DNA from: Candidatus Binataceae bacterium
GTDB taxonomy: Bacteria > Desulfobacterota > Binatia > Binatales > Binataceae
Length of the DNA stretch: 64,000 nucleotides
Direction: 5' to 3'
Assembly (NCBI GenBank): GCA_036495685.1
Contig: DASXMJ010000011.1
Location: 1-64,000 of the forward strand
The notes beneath the pieces were generated by a model, which saw only the letters and a program-made list of their open reading frames with translations, had not been told where the DNA came from and ran no database searches. The translations under genes were made by a program, and so were the position numbers. This document shows, piece after piece, positions 1-13,434 of the stretch (position 1 is the stretch's first letter; each line of letters begins with the position of its first letter).

Positions 1-822
1 CTGCTCTCGATTACCATCCAATGCCTGTTCATGTACCTGATCGAGTACTTTGCCGCGAACTATTTCCTGAACAGCCTCTACAGTCTGGCCGATGCGAAGG
101 GGTCGGCGGCGCCCATCGGCGACATGATGGTCATCGTCGGCAACGTGATGCTGGGCGGGCACGGTCAGGCGTTCATGCTGGTCGAAGCCCTCACCGTGTT
201 CTTGGCGCTCATCGGTACGACTCTGAGCTGTATCAATACCGGTGCGCGCGTGACCTATGCGATGGGGCGAGATGAAGAGGTGCCGGAGCATTTTGGCTTT
301 CTGCATGGTGAAAATCTGACGCCTCATCGAGCGATCTGGACCCTTGCCACCATCTCGGCGGTCCTCGGCGCGTTTGCCGCACTCTTTTTCTTCGCTGGCA
401 GCGCCGCTCCGGACGACAAGACCATCGCGACTCTGCCGCACAGCATCTGGTACGCCCTCGGCATGAGCTCCAACGCATCGCTTGCCGCGCTGCCCAACGG
501 GTTGTCGCTGGTGACGCTGATCTCGAACTTCGGCACCTTTGCGGTGTATGGGTTGACGAACGTGATTTGCATCATTGCCTTCCGCGAACATCATATGTTC
601 CACGGGCTCAAACACGTGGTGATTCCGGTGTTCGGCGCGCTGGCCAACTTTGCCTGCATGGCCTTCTACATCATCGGCCCGATCGAAGGTCTCGGCAGTG
701 TAAAAGAACCCCTGATCGCGGTCGCCGTCTCGGTGGTTTGGGGCATCTACGGAGCAATTTACTTCTCGCGCAATTCGAAGAAGCGCGGAAAGGATACTAT
801 CCTCGCGGCCAAGCCGGCCTAA
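1..822 (+). CDS. APC-family amino acid permease, C-terminal part
   Basis: The frame is open from the first base, so the start lies before the window; about 274 residues are visible. The protein alternates long hydrophobic helices with short polar loops. It carries the loop NTGARVTYAMGRDEEVPEHF, typical of APC-superfamily amino acid/polyamine permeases, where a conserved R-x-x-YAMGRD segment follows a transmembrane helix. It ends in a short basic cytoplasmic tail (SRNSKKRGKD). The role inferred is inner-membrane uptake or exchange of an amino acid or amine; the substrate cannot be read. It runs in the same direction as the phosphatase genes that follow, separated by a 101-nt leader containing a strong hairpin. 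Confidence 0.82.
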   Translation: MLSITIQCLFMYLIEYFAANYFLNSLYSLADAKGSAAPIGDMMVIVGNVMLGGHGQAFMLVEALTVFLALIGTTLSCINTGARVTYAMGRDEEVPEHFGFLHGENLTPHRAIWTLATISAVLGAFAALFFFAGSAAPDDKTIATLPHSIWYALGMSSNASLAALPNGLSLVTLISNFGTFAVYGLTNVICIIAFREHHMFHGLKHVVIPVFGALANFACMAFYIIGPIEGLGSVKEPLIAVAVSVVWGIYGAIYFSRNSKKRGKDTILAAKPA

Positions 823-830
823 GCAAACCT

Positions 831-887
831 GGCCGGCGAAAATAACCCCTTGGGGGCGGGCGGCGTAGCAACACGCCGTTCGCTCCC
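831..887 (+). repeat. Leader repeat copy 1 with 15-bp hairpin, before first PP2C gene
   Basis: A GCCGG-C-GAAAATA-ACCCC-TTGGGGG block runs directly into a stem. Arms 852-866 and 873-887 pair over 15 positions (12 Watson-Crick and 3 G-T/U) around a 6-nt loop. A second copy with a different stem sequence lies at 2032-2102, before the next phosphatase. Copy 1 has no T tract after the stem, so it is not a standard intrinsic terminator. It may be a regulatory RNA structure, or a 3' end for the permease transcript. Confidence 0.6.
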
Positions 888-923
888 GTCAGTTTCTGAT
901 ATCCTGCCAACCCGCGACCAGCC

Positions 924-1766
924 GTGAGCGCTACCAAACCTGGCCGAAGTTCGTTCGCAACCGCCGAGCCAGCCTTCGACCTGGCGGCATTGTCTGACGT
1001 CGGTACCAAGCGCTCGCACAACGAGGATTCCTGCGGTCATCTGATCGAAAGCGCCCACAGTGCAGTGTTCGCCGTTGCCGATGGCGTAGGCGGCTACGAA
1101 GGGGGGGAAGTCGCCAGCTCGATGGCGGTGGAGATAACCCTCCGGGCCTGGCGGGACAGTCCTCCGGGATGGGGGGCGGGCAAACGTCTGTTCCGCGCCG
1201 TCCAGCAGGCAAATATAGAGATCTACAACCGCGCCCTGGCCGTTCCCGAACTCCGCGGCATGTGTACTACCCTGACCGCGGTCGCGGTGGAACGCGGAGT
1301 GGTGTCTGCCGCCCATATCGGCGATTGCCGCCTCTATCTTCTGCGCAGTGGGAAGATGGTCCAACTCACCAAGGACCACACCGTGGTGGGCGAGCGGGTG
1401 AGGTTGGGTTTGCTAAGCGAGGAGGAAGCGCGAAATCATCCCCAGCGCTCTTCCCTGCAGCGCTCGCTCGGCCGTGAGCTCATTGCCTCCATCGATCGCA
1501 TTACCATGCCACTGGTTCGCGACGATCGACTGGTGCTCTGCAGCGATGGACTGCACGGCGTGCTGCGGGATCACGAAATCGCAAAGATCGTCAACGAGGA
1601 CGATGCAACATCCGGCTGCCGCCAGCTCATCGAAGTAGCCAACCAACGCGAGACTCGTGACAACCTGACCGCCGCGGTCCTCAGGATGATCGCTGAATCT
1701 GGCCAGACGCTGAGCGTCAACGGCTGGCGAAATCGAATCGGGCGGCTTTTCGGACGCGGCGCCTAA
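924..1766 (+). CDS. PP2C-family Ser/Thr protein phosphatase (copy 1)
   Basis: This 280-residue protein removes phosphate from Ser/Thr residues, presumably on targets of the kinase encoded at 3081. The PPM/PP2C motifs appear in order: SDVGTKRSHNEDS (metal Asp), VADGVGGYEGGE (DG metal motif), AAHIGDCRLYLL (GD), LCSDGLHGVL (SDG) and RDNLTAAVL (DN). It is a single catalytic domain with no transmembrane segment, so it should be cytosolic. The start is GTG at 924. A close paralogue follows at 2115, which indicates tandem duplication. Both probably oppose the same kinase. Confidence 0.9.
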   Translation: MSATKPGRSSFATAEPAFDLAALSDVGTKRSHNEDSCGHLIESAHSAVFAVADGVGGYEGGEVASSMAVEITLRAWRDSPPGWGAGKRLFRAVQQANIEIYNRALAVPELRGMCTTLTAVAVERGVVSAAHIGDCRLYLLRSGKMVQLTKDHTVVGERVRLGLLSEEEARNHPQRSSLQRSLGRELIASIDRITMPLVRDDRLVLCSDGLHGVLRDHEIAKIVNEDDATSGCRQLIEVANQRETRDNLTAAVLRMIAESGQTLSVNGWRNRIGRLFGRGA

Positions 1767-2031
1767 ACGGCCAATTCATCCTCCAACTTAAGTTGGACCT
1801 TTTGCGGGCTTTTCGAGCTGCCTCGAGGCCCGTAGTGTTGCCCTGTGTCGCGGCAGATGCTTCGCGCCTAGGCACCGTCGGCATCCGGCAGTTACGTCTA
1901 AGGTAGGATTTTCGGCGGCACCTTTCTTGCGGCTAAAGCCCGGAAACGCCGCACTGTGGAATCGCGCGGCGATGCGCGGCTCCGGAAAGTGCAGAAAGGA
2001 GACGTTTTAGTCGCCGCACCGGCGTAGCGAG
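1767..2031 (+). other. Intergenic region between PP2C genes with palindrome and hairpin
   Basis: No credible gene is seen here. At 1782-1797 there is a perfect 16-bp palindrome TCCAACTTAAGTTGGA followed by CCTTTT, which could form a small terminator stem or bind a dimeric regulator. Directly after it, 1806-1831 can fold into another hairpin (GGGC...GCCC with inner TCGAG/CTCGA). Together they plausibly end or attenuate the first phosphatase transcript. The remainder shows no recognisable riboswitch or promoter. Confidence 0.45.
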
Positions 2032-2102
2032 GCTTGCCGGTGAAAAATACCCCCTGGGGGGTGAGCGGTTTCGACGCACCGCTCGCCCCCTGCCCGTTTT
2101 TT
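2032..2102 (+). repeat. Leader repeat copy 2 with 13-bp hairpin, before second PP2C gene
   Basis: This repeats the block before the first phosphatase (GCCGG-T-GAAAAATACCCC-CTGGGGG). Its stem arms are 2057-2069 and 2078-2090: 13 bp including one G-T/U pair, with an 8-nt loop. The stem bases differ from copy 1 but pairing is kept, so the fold rather than the sequence is conserved. A T6 run at 2097-2102 follows after TGCCCG, giving this copy a terminator-like look immediately before the GTG start at 2115. Confidence 0.6.
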
Positions 2103-2114
2103 GCTAGGCAATCT

Positions 2115-2963
2115 GTGCTCGTGCTGCCCGAGAAAGAGTCTGAGACCATTTTGCCTGAGCACATCTCCGATGCGGCCTTCGACATTTTCGCTTTGTCCGA
2201 CGTGGGCACCAACCGCCCCGACAACGAAGACTCGTGTGGATTTTTTATCGAAGGTCCCGACCAGCTGATCTTCGCGGTTGCCGACGGAATGGGGGGTTAC
2301 GAGGGCGGCGAAGTCGCCAGCTCGATGGCAGTCGAGATCAGCTTGCGCGCCTGGCAGGAAAGCCCGCGCGAATGGGGAGCGGCGAAGCGGCTTTCCCGCG
2401 CCGTGCAGCAGGCAAATATCGAGATTCACAACCGCGCGCTCGCCGTTCCGGAATTACGCATGATGGGCACCACCCTGACCGCGGTGGTGGTCGATCACGG
2501 GTCACTAGCGGCCGCGCACGTCGGTGACTGCCGGCTATACCTGATTCGGCACCAGCGGATCACGCAGTTGAGCAAAGATCACACGGTCACCGGCGAGCGG
2601 GTAAGGATGGGCCTGCTCAGCGATGACGCGGCGCGCTTTCATCCGGAGCGCTCGATGCTCACGCGCAACGTGGGACACGAGTTGATCGCCTCGGTTGACA
2701 GAATTTCCATGCCGCTAATTCGGGGCGATCGCTTGCTGCTGTGTAGCGACGGCCTTTACAACGTGCTTCGTGACCCGGAAATCGAACTCATTGCGCGCGA
2801 CCAGTGCTGCAGTGATGCCGCCAGGCTCCTTATCGACTCGGCGAATAAACGGGGAACCGCCGATAACCTCACCGTCGCGGTCTTTACCATGATCGCGGAA
2901 ACCGGGCTGACACCTACGCCGACTGGGTGGCGTGAAAGGTTTCGCCGCTTCCTTGGGCGCTGA
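2115..2963 (+). CDS. PP2C-family Ser/Thr protein phosphatase (copy 2)
   Basis: This protein phosphatase is closely similar to the product of the gene at 924 across its whole length. It has all PP2C motifs: SDVGTNRPDNEDS, VADGMGGYEGGE, AAHVGDCRLYLI, LCSDGLYNVL and ADNLTVAVF. The frame is open from a TTG at 2034, but that would place the conserved hairpin inside the gene. GTG at 2115 (or 2121) gives an N-terminus matching copy 1, so I prefer it. It lies just upstream of the Ser/Thr kinase gene, forming a phosphatase-phosphatase-kinase set. Confidence 0.88.
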   Translation: MLVLPEKESETILPEHISDAAFDIFALSDVGTNRPDNEDSCGFFIEGPDQLIFAVADGMGGYEGGEVASSMAVEISLRAWQESPREWGAAKRLSRAVQQANIEIHNRALAVPELRMMGTTLTAVVVDHGSLAAAHVGDCRLYLIRHQRITQLSKDHTVTGERVRMGLLSDDAARFHPERSMLTRNVGHELIASVDRISMPLIRGDRLLLCSDGLYNVLRDPEIELIARDQCCSDAARLLIDSANKRGTADNLTVAVFTMIAETGLTPTPTGWRERFRRFLGR

Positions 2964-3002
2964 AGGATCGGAGTTGGGTTGTGAGAACCGCCGTTTCCCA
3001 AT

Positions 3003-3042
3003 CCCCGATTGCCTCGCATCGGGGGCGGATGTTAACGTCCGC
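3003..3042 (+). other. Two adjacent hairpins in the kinase 5' leader
   Basis: Within the 117-nt gap before the kinase, CCCCGAT (3003-3009) pairs with ATCGGGG (3018-3024). Immediately after, GCGGA (3025-3029) pairs with TCCGC (3038-3042) around a GTTAAC core. There is no T tract. A structured leader or processing site is possible; the function is unknown. Confidence 0.35.
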
Positions 3043-3080
3043 GGCCAGACCGTAGCTCCCCGAGCGCGGCCCATCCAACC

Positions 3081-4097
3081 ATGCCCGAGGTCAGCGTCGG
3101 CGAAACCCTCGATCAGTTCAAGCTTACCGAGGTGATCGCACGCAGCGGCATGGCTTCGATCTTCAAAGCAACCGATCTGATTTCCGGACAGACGGTCGCG
3201 ATCAAAATTCCCTACATGCAGTTCGAAAGCGACGTGATCTTCTATGGCCGCTTTCAGCGCGAGGAAGAGGTGCTGCGCCGGCTCGACCATCCCAACATCA
3301 TCAAGGTCGTAACGCCCCGCAAGAAGAGCCGGATGTACATCGCGATGGAATTCATCGACGGAGTTTCGTTGCGCGAGATTATTCGCACCGAGCAGCCGAT
3401 GAAGCCCGAGCGCGCCCTCGAACTGATGCGCCAGATCTGCGAAGCCCTGGTGTACATGCACGGTCAGGGCGTCGTGCATCGGGATCTCAAGCCGGAGAAT
3501 ATCCTGGTCACCGCGTCCGGCGTGGTGAAAATCATGGATTTCGGAATCGCTTTGGACGAGGAGGCGCGCCGCCTGACCTGGTCAGGCCTTTCCTCGACCA
3601 TCGGAACCCCGGACTACATGGCGCCCGAGCAGGTCAGCGGCCGACGCGGCGACGCGCGCACTGATATCTATTCGATGGGCGTGATGCTCTACGAGATGCT
3701 CACCGCGAGCCTCCCCTATGCGGCCAGTAACGTTTACAACATGATGCGCGCGAAGACCCATGAGGACCCGCAACCGCTCACCAGGCACCGACCCCATCTC
3801 GATCCCAAGCTCGAGGAGATCGTCCTGCACGCGATCGAGCGGCAGGCAAAGAATCGTTACGCCAGCGCGGCACAAATGCTGGAGGACTTGCACGATCCCT
3901 CGCGCGTGACAATGACCGGGCGTGCGCGCCACCTTCATCCGCGCAGCCTGCGCGTACAGAAAATCCGGCGCGCTGTAGGGATCGCGGCGTTTTTCGTGTC
4001 GCTGATAGGGTTTTTCGTTTTTCTTATCTGGCTGGCGAACCGCTATCCGGCGTCGCCCAGCCAGCCGCATCGGTCGTATCGAGGGGAAGTAAGATGA
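3081..4097 (+). CDS. Transmembrane Ser/Thr protein kinase (Hanks type)
   Basis: This 338-residue protein kinase has catalytic Lys42 (VAIKIP), the catalytic loop HRDLKPEN (HRD at 133-135), DFG at 153-155, and GTPDYMAPEQ in the activation segment. The glycine-rich loop is weak (ARSGMASIF), with fewer Gly than usual. A single membrane helix lies near residues 298-319, followed by only about 19 polar residues. There is therefore no PASTA or other extracellular sensor domain, and the kinase domain faces the cytosol. Its stop overlaps the ammonium transporter start by 4 nt (ATGA), indicating translational coupling. The two upstream PP2C phosphatases are its likely antagonists. Confidence 0.9.
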   Translation: MPEVSVGETLDQFKLTEVIARSGMASIFKATDLISGQTVAIKIPYMQFESDVIFYGRFQREEEVLRRLDHPNIIKVVTPRKKSRMYIAMEFIDGVSLREIIRTEQPMKPERALELMRQICEALVYMHGQGVVHRDLKPENILVTASGVVKIMDFGIALDEEARRLTWSGLSSTIGTPDYMAPEQVSGRRGDARTDIYSMGVMLYEMLTASLPYAASNVYNMMRAKTHEDPQPLTRHRPHLDPKLEEIVLHAIERQAKNRYASAAQMLEDLHDPSRVTMTGRARHLHPRSLRVQKIRRAVGIAAFFVSLIGFFVFLIWLANRYPASPSQPHRSYRGEVR

Positions 4098-5446
4098 TGC
4101 CTGCCAGCCCGGTTACCTTGGACCAGTCGCTCAATCTCGCATGGGTGCTGATCGCGGGTTTCCTGGTGATGTTCATGCAGGCCGGCTTCGCAATGCTGGA
4201 AACCGGATTCACCCGCGCGAAAAACGCGACCAATACCATGGCCATGAACCTGATCATCTACCCCATCGGTGTGATCGGGTTCTGGCTGACCGGATATGCC
4301 TTCATGATGGGCGGGGTACGGAACTGGCCATCGCTGGGCGTCGCCGAGATCGGCCACTATGAATTGACTGTGACGCTAGGGGGGCATTCCTTCGGCATCA
4401 TCGGGCTAAGCAAGTTTGCGCTGGCCAATGTTAGTCATGAGCCGGCGAGCCTTGCGATGTTCCTGTTCGCACTGGTGTTCATGGACACTGCGGCCACCAT
4501 CCCGACCGGAGCGATGGCCGAGCGCTGGAAATTCATCGCATTCTTTATCTACGGATTTTTCATGTCGATGTTCCTCTACCCGCTGTACGGCAACTGGGTG
4601 TGGGGCGGTGGCTGGCTTTCCCAGCTCGGCGTGAATCTCGGTGTTGGACACGGGCATGTCGACTTCGCCGGATCGTCGGTGGTGCACATGACTGGCGGAG
4701 TGACCGCACTGGCGGGCGTGATCGTGCTGGGTCCGCGGATCGGCAAGTTCCGCCGTGACGGCGCGATCGGTGCACTGCCTGGCCATAACCTGCCCATGGC
4801 AGTCGTGGGAACCTTGATCCTCGCGTTCGGCTGGTTCGGGTTCAATGCCGGTTCGTCGTTGGCGGCATCGGATTCGCGCATCGGGGTGATCGCGGCCAAC
4901 ACCATGCTGGCCTCATCCGCCGGGGCGCTGAGCTCGCTTTTGTACCTGTGGCATCGCTTCAAGAAGCCCGATATCGCGATGGCCTGCAACGGTCTGCTCG
5001 GCGGACTGGTTGCGATCACCGCGCCGTGTGCCTTCGTCGGACCGCAGGCCGCGGTTCTGATCGGAACTATTGCAGGATTGATAGTGGTGTGGACAGTCCT
5101 GATGCTCGAGCGGCGCTTTCGAATCGACGATCCGGTCGGCGCCATTCCCGTCCACGGCGCCTGCGGTGTGTGGGGTGCACTTGCAGTGGGGATCTTCGCG
5201 GACGGCAGCTACGGCGAAGGGTGGAATGGGGTGGCGGGCCCGGTGCGCGGGATCCTCTATGGCGACGCCGGGCAATTGCTGGCCCAGCTGATCGGTGTGG
5301 TCACCAACCTGCTCGTGGTCTTCGGACTCGGCTTCCTGTTCTTCATCATCGTCGAACGCCTCATTGGCAATCGTGTGCTCGCGGAGGTCGAGTGGTCGGG
5401 CCTCGATGCGCTCGAGATGGGCAGCGACGCCTATCCTCACGTGTGA
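4094..5446 (+). CDS. amt: Ammonium transporter
   Basis: This 450-residue inner-membrane protein of the Amt/Mep/Rh family conducts ammonium into the cell as a trimer. Family features are present: GFAMLETGFTRAKN near the N-terminus, the Asp site in HVDFAGSSVVH, and the twin pore histidines in SSVVHMTGG and IPVHGACGVWG. About eleven hydrophobic helices are visible. No glnK/PII gene lies beside it, which is unusual because amt is normally paired with one. Instead it is coupled to a Ser/Thr kinase by a 4-nt overlap. Downstream lie an Lrp regulator and gltBD, so imported ammonium would feed GOGAT-linked assimilation. Confidence 0.95.
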   Translation: MMPASPVTLDQSLNLAWVLIAGFLVMFMQAGFAMLETGFTRAKNATNTMAMNLIIYPIGVIGFWLTGYAFMMGGVRNWPSLGVAEIGHYELTVTLGGHSFGIIGLSKFALANVSHEPASLAMFLFALVFMDTAATIPTGAMAERWKFIAFFIYGFFMSMFLYPLYGNWVWGGGWLSQLGVNLGVGHGHVDFAGSSVVHMTGGVTALAGVIVLGPRIGKFRRDGAIGALPGHNLPMAVVGTLILAFGWFGFNAGSSLAASDSRIGVIAANTMLASSAGALSSLLYLWHRFKKPDIAMACNGLLGGLVAITAPCAFVGPQAAVLIGTIAGLIVVWTVLMLERRFRIDDPVGAIPVHGACGVWGALAVGIFADGSYGEGWNGVAGPVRGILYGDAGQLLAQLIGVVTNLLVVFGLGFLFFIIVERLIGNRVLAEVEWSGLDALEMGSDAYPHV

Positions 5447-5498
5447 TCACACTGGCGGCGGCGAATTATGGTCGGACGCCGCCGGGAGGCAAGCCGCG

Positions 5499-6400
5499 GT
5501 GATCCTTGCCCGCTCACGCGCCCTGGTACGCCTTCAGCTGGCAATGGGTCTGGCGTTGGCGATGTTTCCGGCCATCGCGTGGGCGCAGGTCGGTGAACGC
5601 AATTTCTATTCGGCCCTGGTCACGGAGGGTACCGATCCCTCCAACGACCTGACCTTGTCACCGGGATGGGTGACGGTCTCGGGCCGGACTCAAGCCGCGT
5701 ATAGCTTTACCCTTGAGAAACAAATCACCAACAACATCAGCGTCCTTCTCGGAAACGCACTTGGCGACGCGGCGCGCCGCCGCCTGCAGGCGAGTTCTGG
5801 CGCCGACGATATGGAAATCCTGGCGAAATGGGCATTTTATCTGAACGCCGAGCACGAGTTTCGAACCGCGATCGCGCTCGATGTTTTGGGCGCCGACGGA
5901 AGATATAAGAGGCGGGCGCCGGTGGCCACTGGCGGGGTGGACCCATGGCTCTCGCCGAGAAGGGCGCTGGCGATCTACCCGACCGCGGGGTTTTTCACTA
6001 CCTGCGCCCGTTCGGGGTGCAGATGGACGCGGAGTACCTGCCGCGCTGGACCGGTTCGCAACTGGACCTCGTCGCATTTGATTCCGCGCTCAGTTATCAG
6101 CTCGACTACTTGTCGGGACCGGGATCCGATTTCGGAGTCGATTGGCCGTTGAGGCCGCTGGTCTTCCTTAATGAATTCAACTACCAGCAGATGGCGTGGG
6201 GCTTCCGGGCCACCGGAACCACGCCGGCCGATTGGCGCGTAACCCCCGGTATCGCCTACGCGACTAGGGGCTATCAGCTCGCGGCCGGCACGCAACTGGG
6301 TCTGAGCAAACTCGGCAGTAGGGCGTGCCATTCGACCGGGCTTTTTCAGGTCGACATCTACTTCGACCAGATCTTTCCGCAACTTGGTTCAACGTTCTGA
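5499..6400 (+). pseudogene. Secreted/outer-membrane-like protein interrupted by a -1 frameshift
   Basis: GTG at 5499 has a GGAGG about 10 nt upstream. It opens a signal-peptide-like N-terminus ending at FPAIAWA, then an export-type sequence rich in aromatic and polar strands (SFTLEKQITNNISVLLGN). The first frame loses coherence near 5985-5995. A second frame, -1 relative to the first, continues with the same composition (FHYLRPFGVQMDAEYLP) to the stop at 6400. The shift sits at GGGGTTTTTC. The joined product would be about 300 residues, probably a beta-rich outer-membrane protein. The cause may be a sequencing error, a true pseudogene or, less likely, programmed slippage. No specific function is recognised. 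Confidence 0.6.
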
Positions 6401-6438
6401 TGGTCACAAGCTTTTCAAGCCCACCGAGACGCTCCGGG

Positions 6439-6481
6439 GAGCCCGGTGAGGGCTCACCTACCGTCCCTGGGAATGGACGGT
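6439..6481 (+). other. Hairpins downstream of the frameshifted gene
   Basis: GAGCCC (6439-6444) pairs with GGGCTC (6450-6455), and ACCGTCC (6460-6466) pairs perfectly with GGACGGT (6475-6481). No T run follows. They may form a structured 3' end for the amt transcript. The rest of 6401-6650 holds no gene or riboswitch that I recognise. Confidence 0.35.
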
Positions 6482-6650
6482 ATTAGCCATATTAATCGCG
6501 CCTTAAATAGTGTCAGTGCTGCAGCCAGGTCACGGGTGAGTCAGGTCTCCATGACATAGCCGCCCCAAGGAAACGACGGTGTCGCGACTCCGCAGGCTAA
6601 GAATTCGAGATTTGCGTACCCCGAACCGAATAAAATCTTGTTATGAGAAC

Positions 6651-6697
6651 TTGAGACCTCAATAATCCTTGACTGACAAAGGCTTTCTCATTATCTT
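6651..6697 (+). promoter_or_regulatory. Promoter and inverted repeat upstream of the Lrp gene
   Basis: TTGACT at 6669-6674 and TATCTT at 6692-6697 are separated by 17 nt, a good sigma-70-type promoter about 28 nt before the ATG at 6725. Just upstream of the -35 box is the inverted repeat TTGAG-AC-CTCAA (6651-6662), well placed for an operator, possibly for autoregulation by the Lrp-family product. This promoter would drive lrp-gltB-gltD. Confidence 0.55.
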
Positions 6698-6724
6698 CAG
6701 CTCTCCGAAACGAGGATTAACCTT

Positions 6725-7291
6725 ATGAAATTAGGCGGCGATTCTGCGGAACTCGACGCGATCGACCTGCAGATTTTGAGCATCCTGCAGGCCAACGGGC
6801 GAATTCCGCATACCAAGCTCGCCGAACAGGTCGGCTTGTCCGCACCGTCGGTGATCGATCGGGTCAAGAAACTCGAGGACGGTGGTCTGATCGCCGGATA
6901 CTACGCCGCGCTCGATGCTCGCCGTCTCGGCAAAGATGTCACCGCGTTCATCGGCGTTTCGATCAGCCATCCCAAGACGATCGGCCTGTTCGAACAAACC
7001 GTTGATCTGCTCGAGGACGTTCTCGAATGTCACCACGTCACCGGGCAGCACACGATTCTGCTGAAGGTGAAAACCGAAAACACCACTTCGCTCGAACGGC
7101 TCATCAGCACGGTCCGTTCGATCGAGGGAGTGTCGCGGACCGAGACGATGGTGGTGCTGTCAACCCATACCGAGCGCAACACGATTGCGGTGCACGCCAA
7201 CGGCGAGACGGCGATGGAACTTCCCAACGGCCACGGCCGACGCCACCGACACGCCGCGCGCGGCACGCTCATCGATTCGAGGCGAACGTAG
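6725..7291 (+). CDS. Lrp/AsnC-family transcriptional regulator
   Basis: This 188-residue regulator has an N-terminal winged HTH at about residues 10-60 ([29 protein letters not shown]), then the alpha/beta RAM (AsnC effector) domain to about residue 150. It also has an unusual 35-residue Arg/His-rich tail after the RAM domain. The stop is 4 nt before the gltB start, so it is almost certainly co-transcribed with gltBD. In E. coli, Lrp activates gltBD; here linkage suggests a dedicated local regulator of glutamate synthase. The effector amino acid cannot be read from sequence. Confidence 0.9.
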   Translation: MKLGGDSAELDAIDLQILSILQANGRIPHTKLAEQVGLSAPSVIDRVKKLEDGGLIAGYYAALDARRLGKDVTAFIGVSISHPKTIGLFEQTVDLLEDVLECHHVTGQHTILLKVKTENTTSLERLISTVRSIEGVSRTETMVVLSTHTERNTIAVHANGETAMELPNGHGRRHRHAARGTLIDSRRT

Positions 7292-7295
7292 AGCC

Positions 7296-11852
<4,557 letters not shown>

Positions 11853-11876
11853 GCGAGGGGTGGAGAACTGAGTTAG

Positions 11877-13322
11877 ATGGGCAAGATTACGGGCTTCATG
11901 GAGATCAAGCGCGAGACGCCCGACCGGCGTCCCGTGGCGGAGCGCCTTAAGGATTGGCGTGAATTCGATCTCAAGCTGCCCGAAGAGCGCCTCAAAGCGC
12001 AGGGCGCCCGCTGCATGGATTGCGGCATTCCCTTCTGCCACAAGGGTTGCCCGCTCGGGAACATCATCCCCGACTGGAATGACCTGATTTACCGGGGGCG
12101 CTGGCGCGATGCGATCGATCGCCTGCACTCGACCAACAACTTTCCCGAGTTCACCGGGCGGGTGTGTCCGGCACCGTGCGAGGAAGCCTGTGTTCTCAAC
12201 ATCAACAACGACCCCGTCACCATCAAGCTGATCGAGAAGAACATCATCGACCACGCGTGGGGCGAGGGCTGGGTCGCACCGCAGCCGCCCGCGCAGAGCA
12301 CCGGGAAGCGGGTGGCGGTGGTCGGTTCGGGCCCGGCGGGCCTCGCCTGCGCGCAGCAGCTGGCGCGCGCCGGTCACGCGGTTACGCTCTACGAGCGCTC
12401 CGACCGCGTCGGCGGACTGCTGATGTACGGGATCCCCGACTTCAAGCTCGAGAAGCATTACGTCGAGCGCCGCGTCGAGCAGATGAAGGCCGAGGGCGTC
12501 CAAGTCGTGAGCAACTGCCACGTCGGGTTCGATATCCACGCCGACGAAATGCGCACGAAGTTCGACGCGATCTGCCTGACCATGGGTGCCACCAAGCCGC
12601 GCGACCTGCCCATCCCCGGACGCGAGCTCCGCGGCATCCACTACGCGATGGAATTTCTGCCCCAGCAGAACAAGCGTAACTTCGGCGACTCAATCGATCC
12701 GGCGATTGCGATCACCGCTGCGGGCAAGAAGGTCGTCATCCTCGGCGGTGGCGACACCGGCTCCGACTGCCTTGGCACCTCCAACCGCCAGGGTGCCGCG
12801 AGCGTCCATCAGTTCGAACTGCTGCCCCTTCCGCCCGAAAGCCGGACGGCGGAAATGCCGTGGCCCGACTGGCCGATGATTCTGCGCTCTTCGAGCTCAC
12901 ACGAGGAGGGCGTCATCCGCGACTGGAGCATCAACACCAAACGCTTCCTCGGCAACAACGGTACGGTCCAAAAGCTTCACGGCGTGCGGCTCAACTGGAA
13001 GCGTGAAGGAGCCCGCATGGTGATGGAGGAGATTGCGGGTAGCGACTTCGAGCTGGAGTGCGACCTGGTGCTGCTCGCGCTTGGATTTCTTGGGCCGGAA
13101 CCGGACGGGATAATCAGTGAGCTCGGGCTCAAGCTCGATGCGCGCAGCAATATCGCGACCAACAACTACCACTCGAGCCTGCCGGGAGTGTTTGCCGCGG
13201 GCGATGCGCGGCGCGGGCAATCGCTGGTGGTATGGGCAATCTGGGAAGGGCGCGAATGTGCGCGCGCGTGCGACGCATACCTGATGGGTGAGACGTTCCT
13301 CCCCGCCAGCCCCGAGTTATAG
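11877..13322 (+). CDS. gltD: Glutamate synthase small subunit (GOGAT beta)
   Basis: This 481-residue flavoprotein passes electrons from NADPH to GltB. N-terminal cysteine clusters ([17 protein letters not shown] and [10 protein letters not shown]) bind Fe-S centres. A first dinucleotide fold, [15 protein letters not shown], binds FAD and a second, [13 protein letters not shown], binds NADPH; the FAD-closing [19 protein letters not shown] is near the end. The length is normal for the family. It directly follows gltB and completes the heterodimer. Confidence 0.97.
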   Translation: MGKITGFMEIKRETPDRRPVAERLKDWREFDLKLPEERLKAQGARCMDCGIPFCHKGCPLGNIIPDWNDLIYRGRWRDAIDRLHSTNNFPEFTGRVCPAPCEEACVLNINNDPVTIKLIEKNIIDHAWGEGWVAPQPPAQSTGKRVAVVGSGPAGLACAQQLARAGHAVTLYERSDRVGGLLMYGIPDFKLEKHYVERRVEQMKAEGVQVVSNCHVGFDIHADEMRTKFDAICLTMGATKPRDLPIPGRELRGIHYAMEFLPQQNKRNFGDSIDPAIAITAAGKKVVILGGGDTGSDCLGTSNRQGAASVHQFELLPLPPESRTAEMPWPDWPMILRSSSSHEEGVIRDWSINTKRFLGNNGTVQKLHGVRLNWKREGARMVMEEIAGSDFELECDLVLLALGFLGPEPDGIISELGLKLDARSNIATNNYHSSLPGVFAAGDARRGQSLVVWAIWEGRECARACDAYLMGETFLPASPEL

Positions 13323-13434
13323 CTGCTGTTCTTGCGCATTAAGCGCAGGAGGTGGCCGCCGCCCGTCCCCCCCGAATTCGCCGGGGAGCAGGTCGAGCAA
13401 GCGAGGCAGGAGACGGCGCCGCGCGAAGAAGCAG

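Noticed and set aside
5945-6400. Separate gene starting at ATG 5945
   Set aside because: No ribosome site, and the sequence reads as the direct -1 continuation of the signal-peptide gene beginning at 5499.
6401-6650. Riboswitch candidate (GGGAATGGACGGT looked cobalamin-like)
   Set aside because: The remaining conserved cobalamin-box bases are absent, and the adjacent gene is an Lrp regulator.
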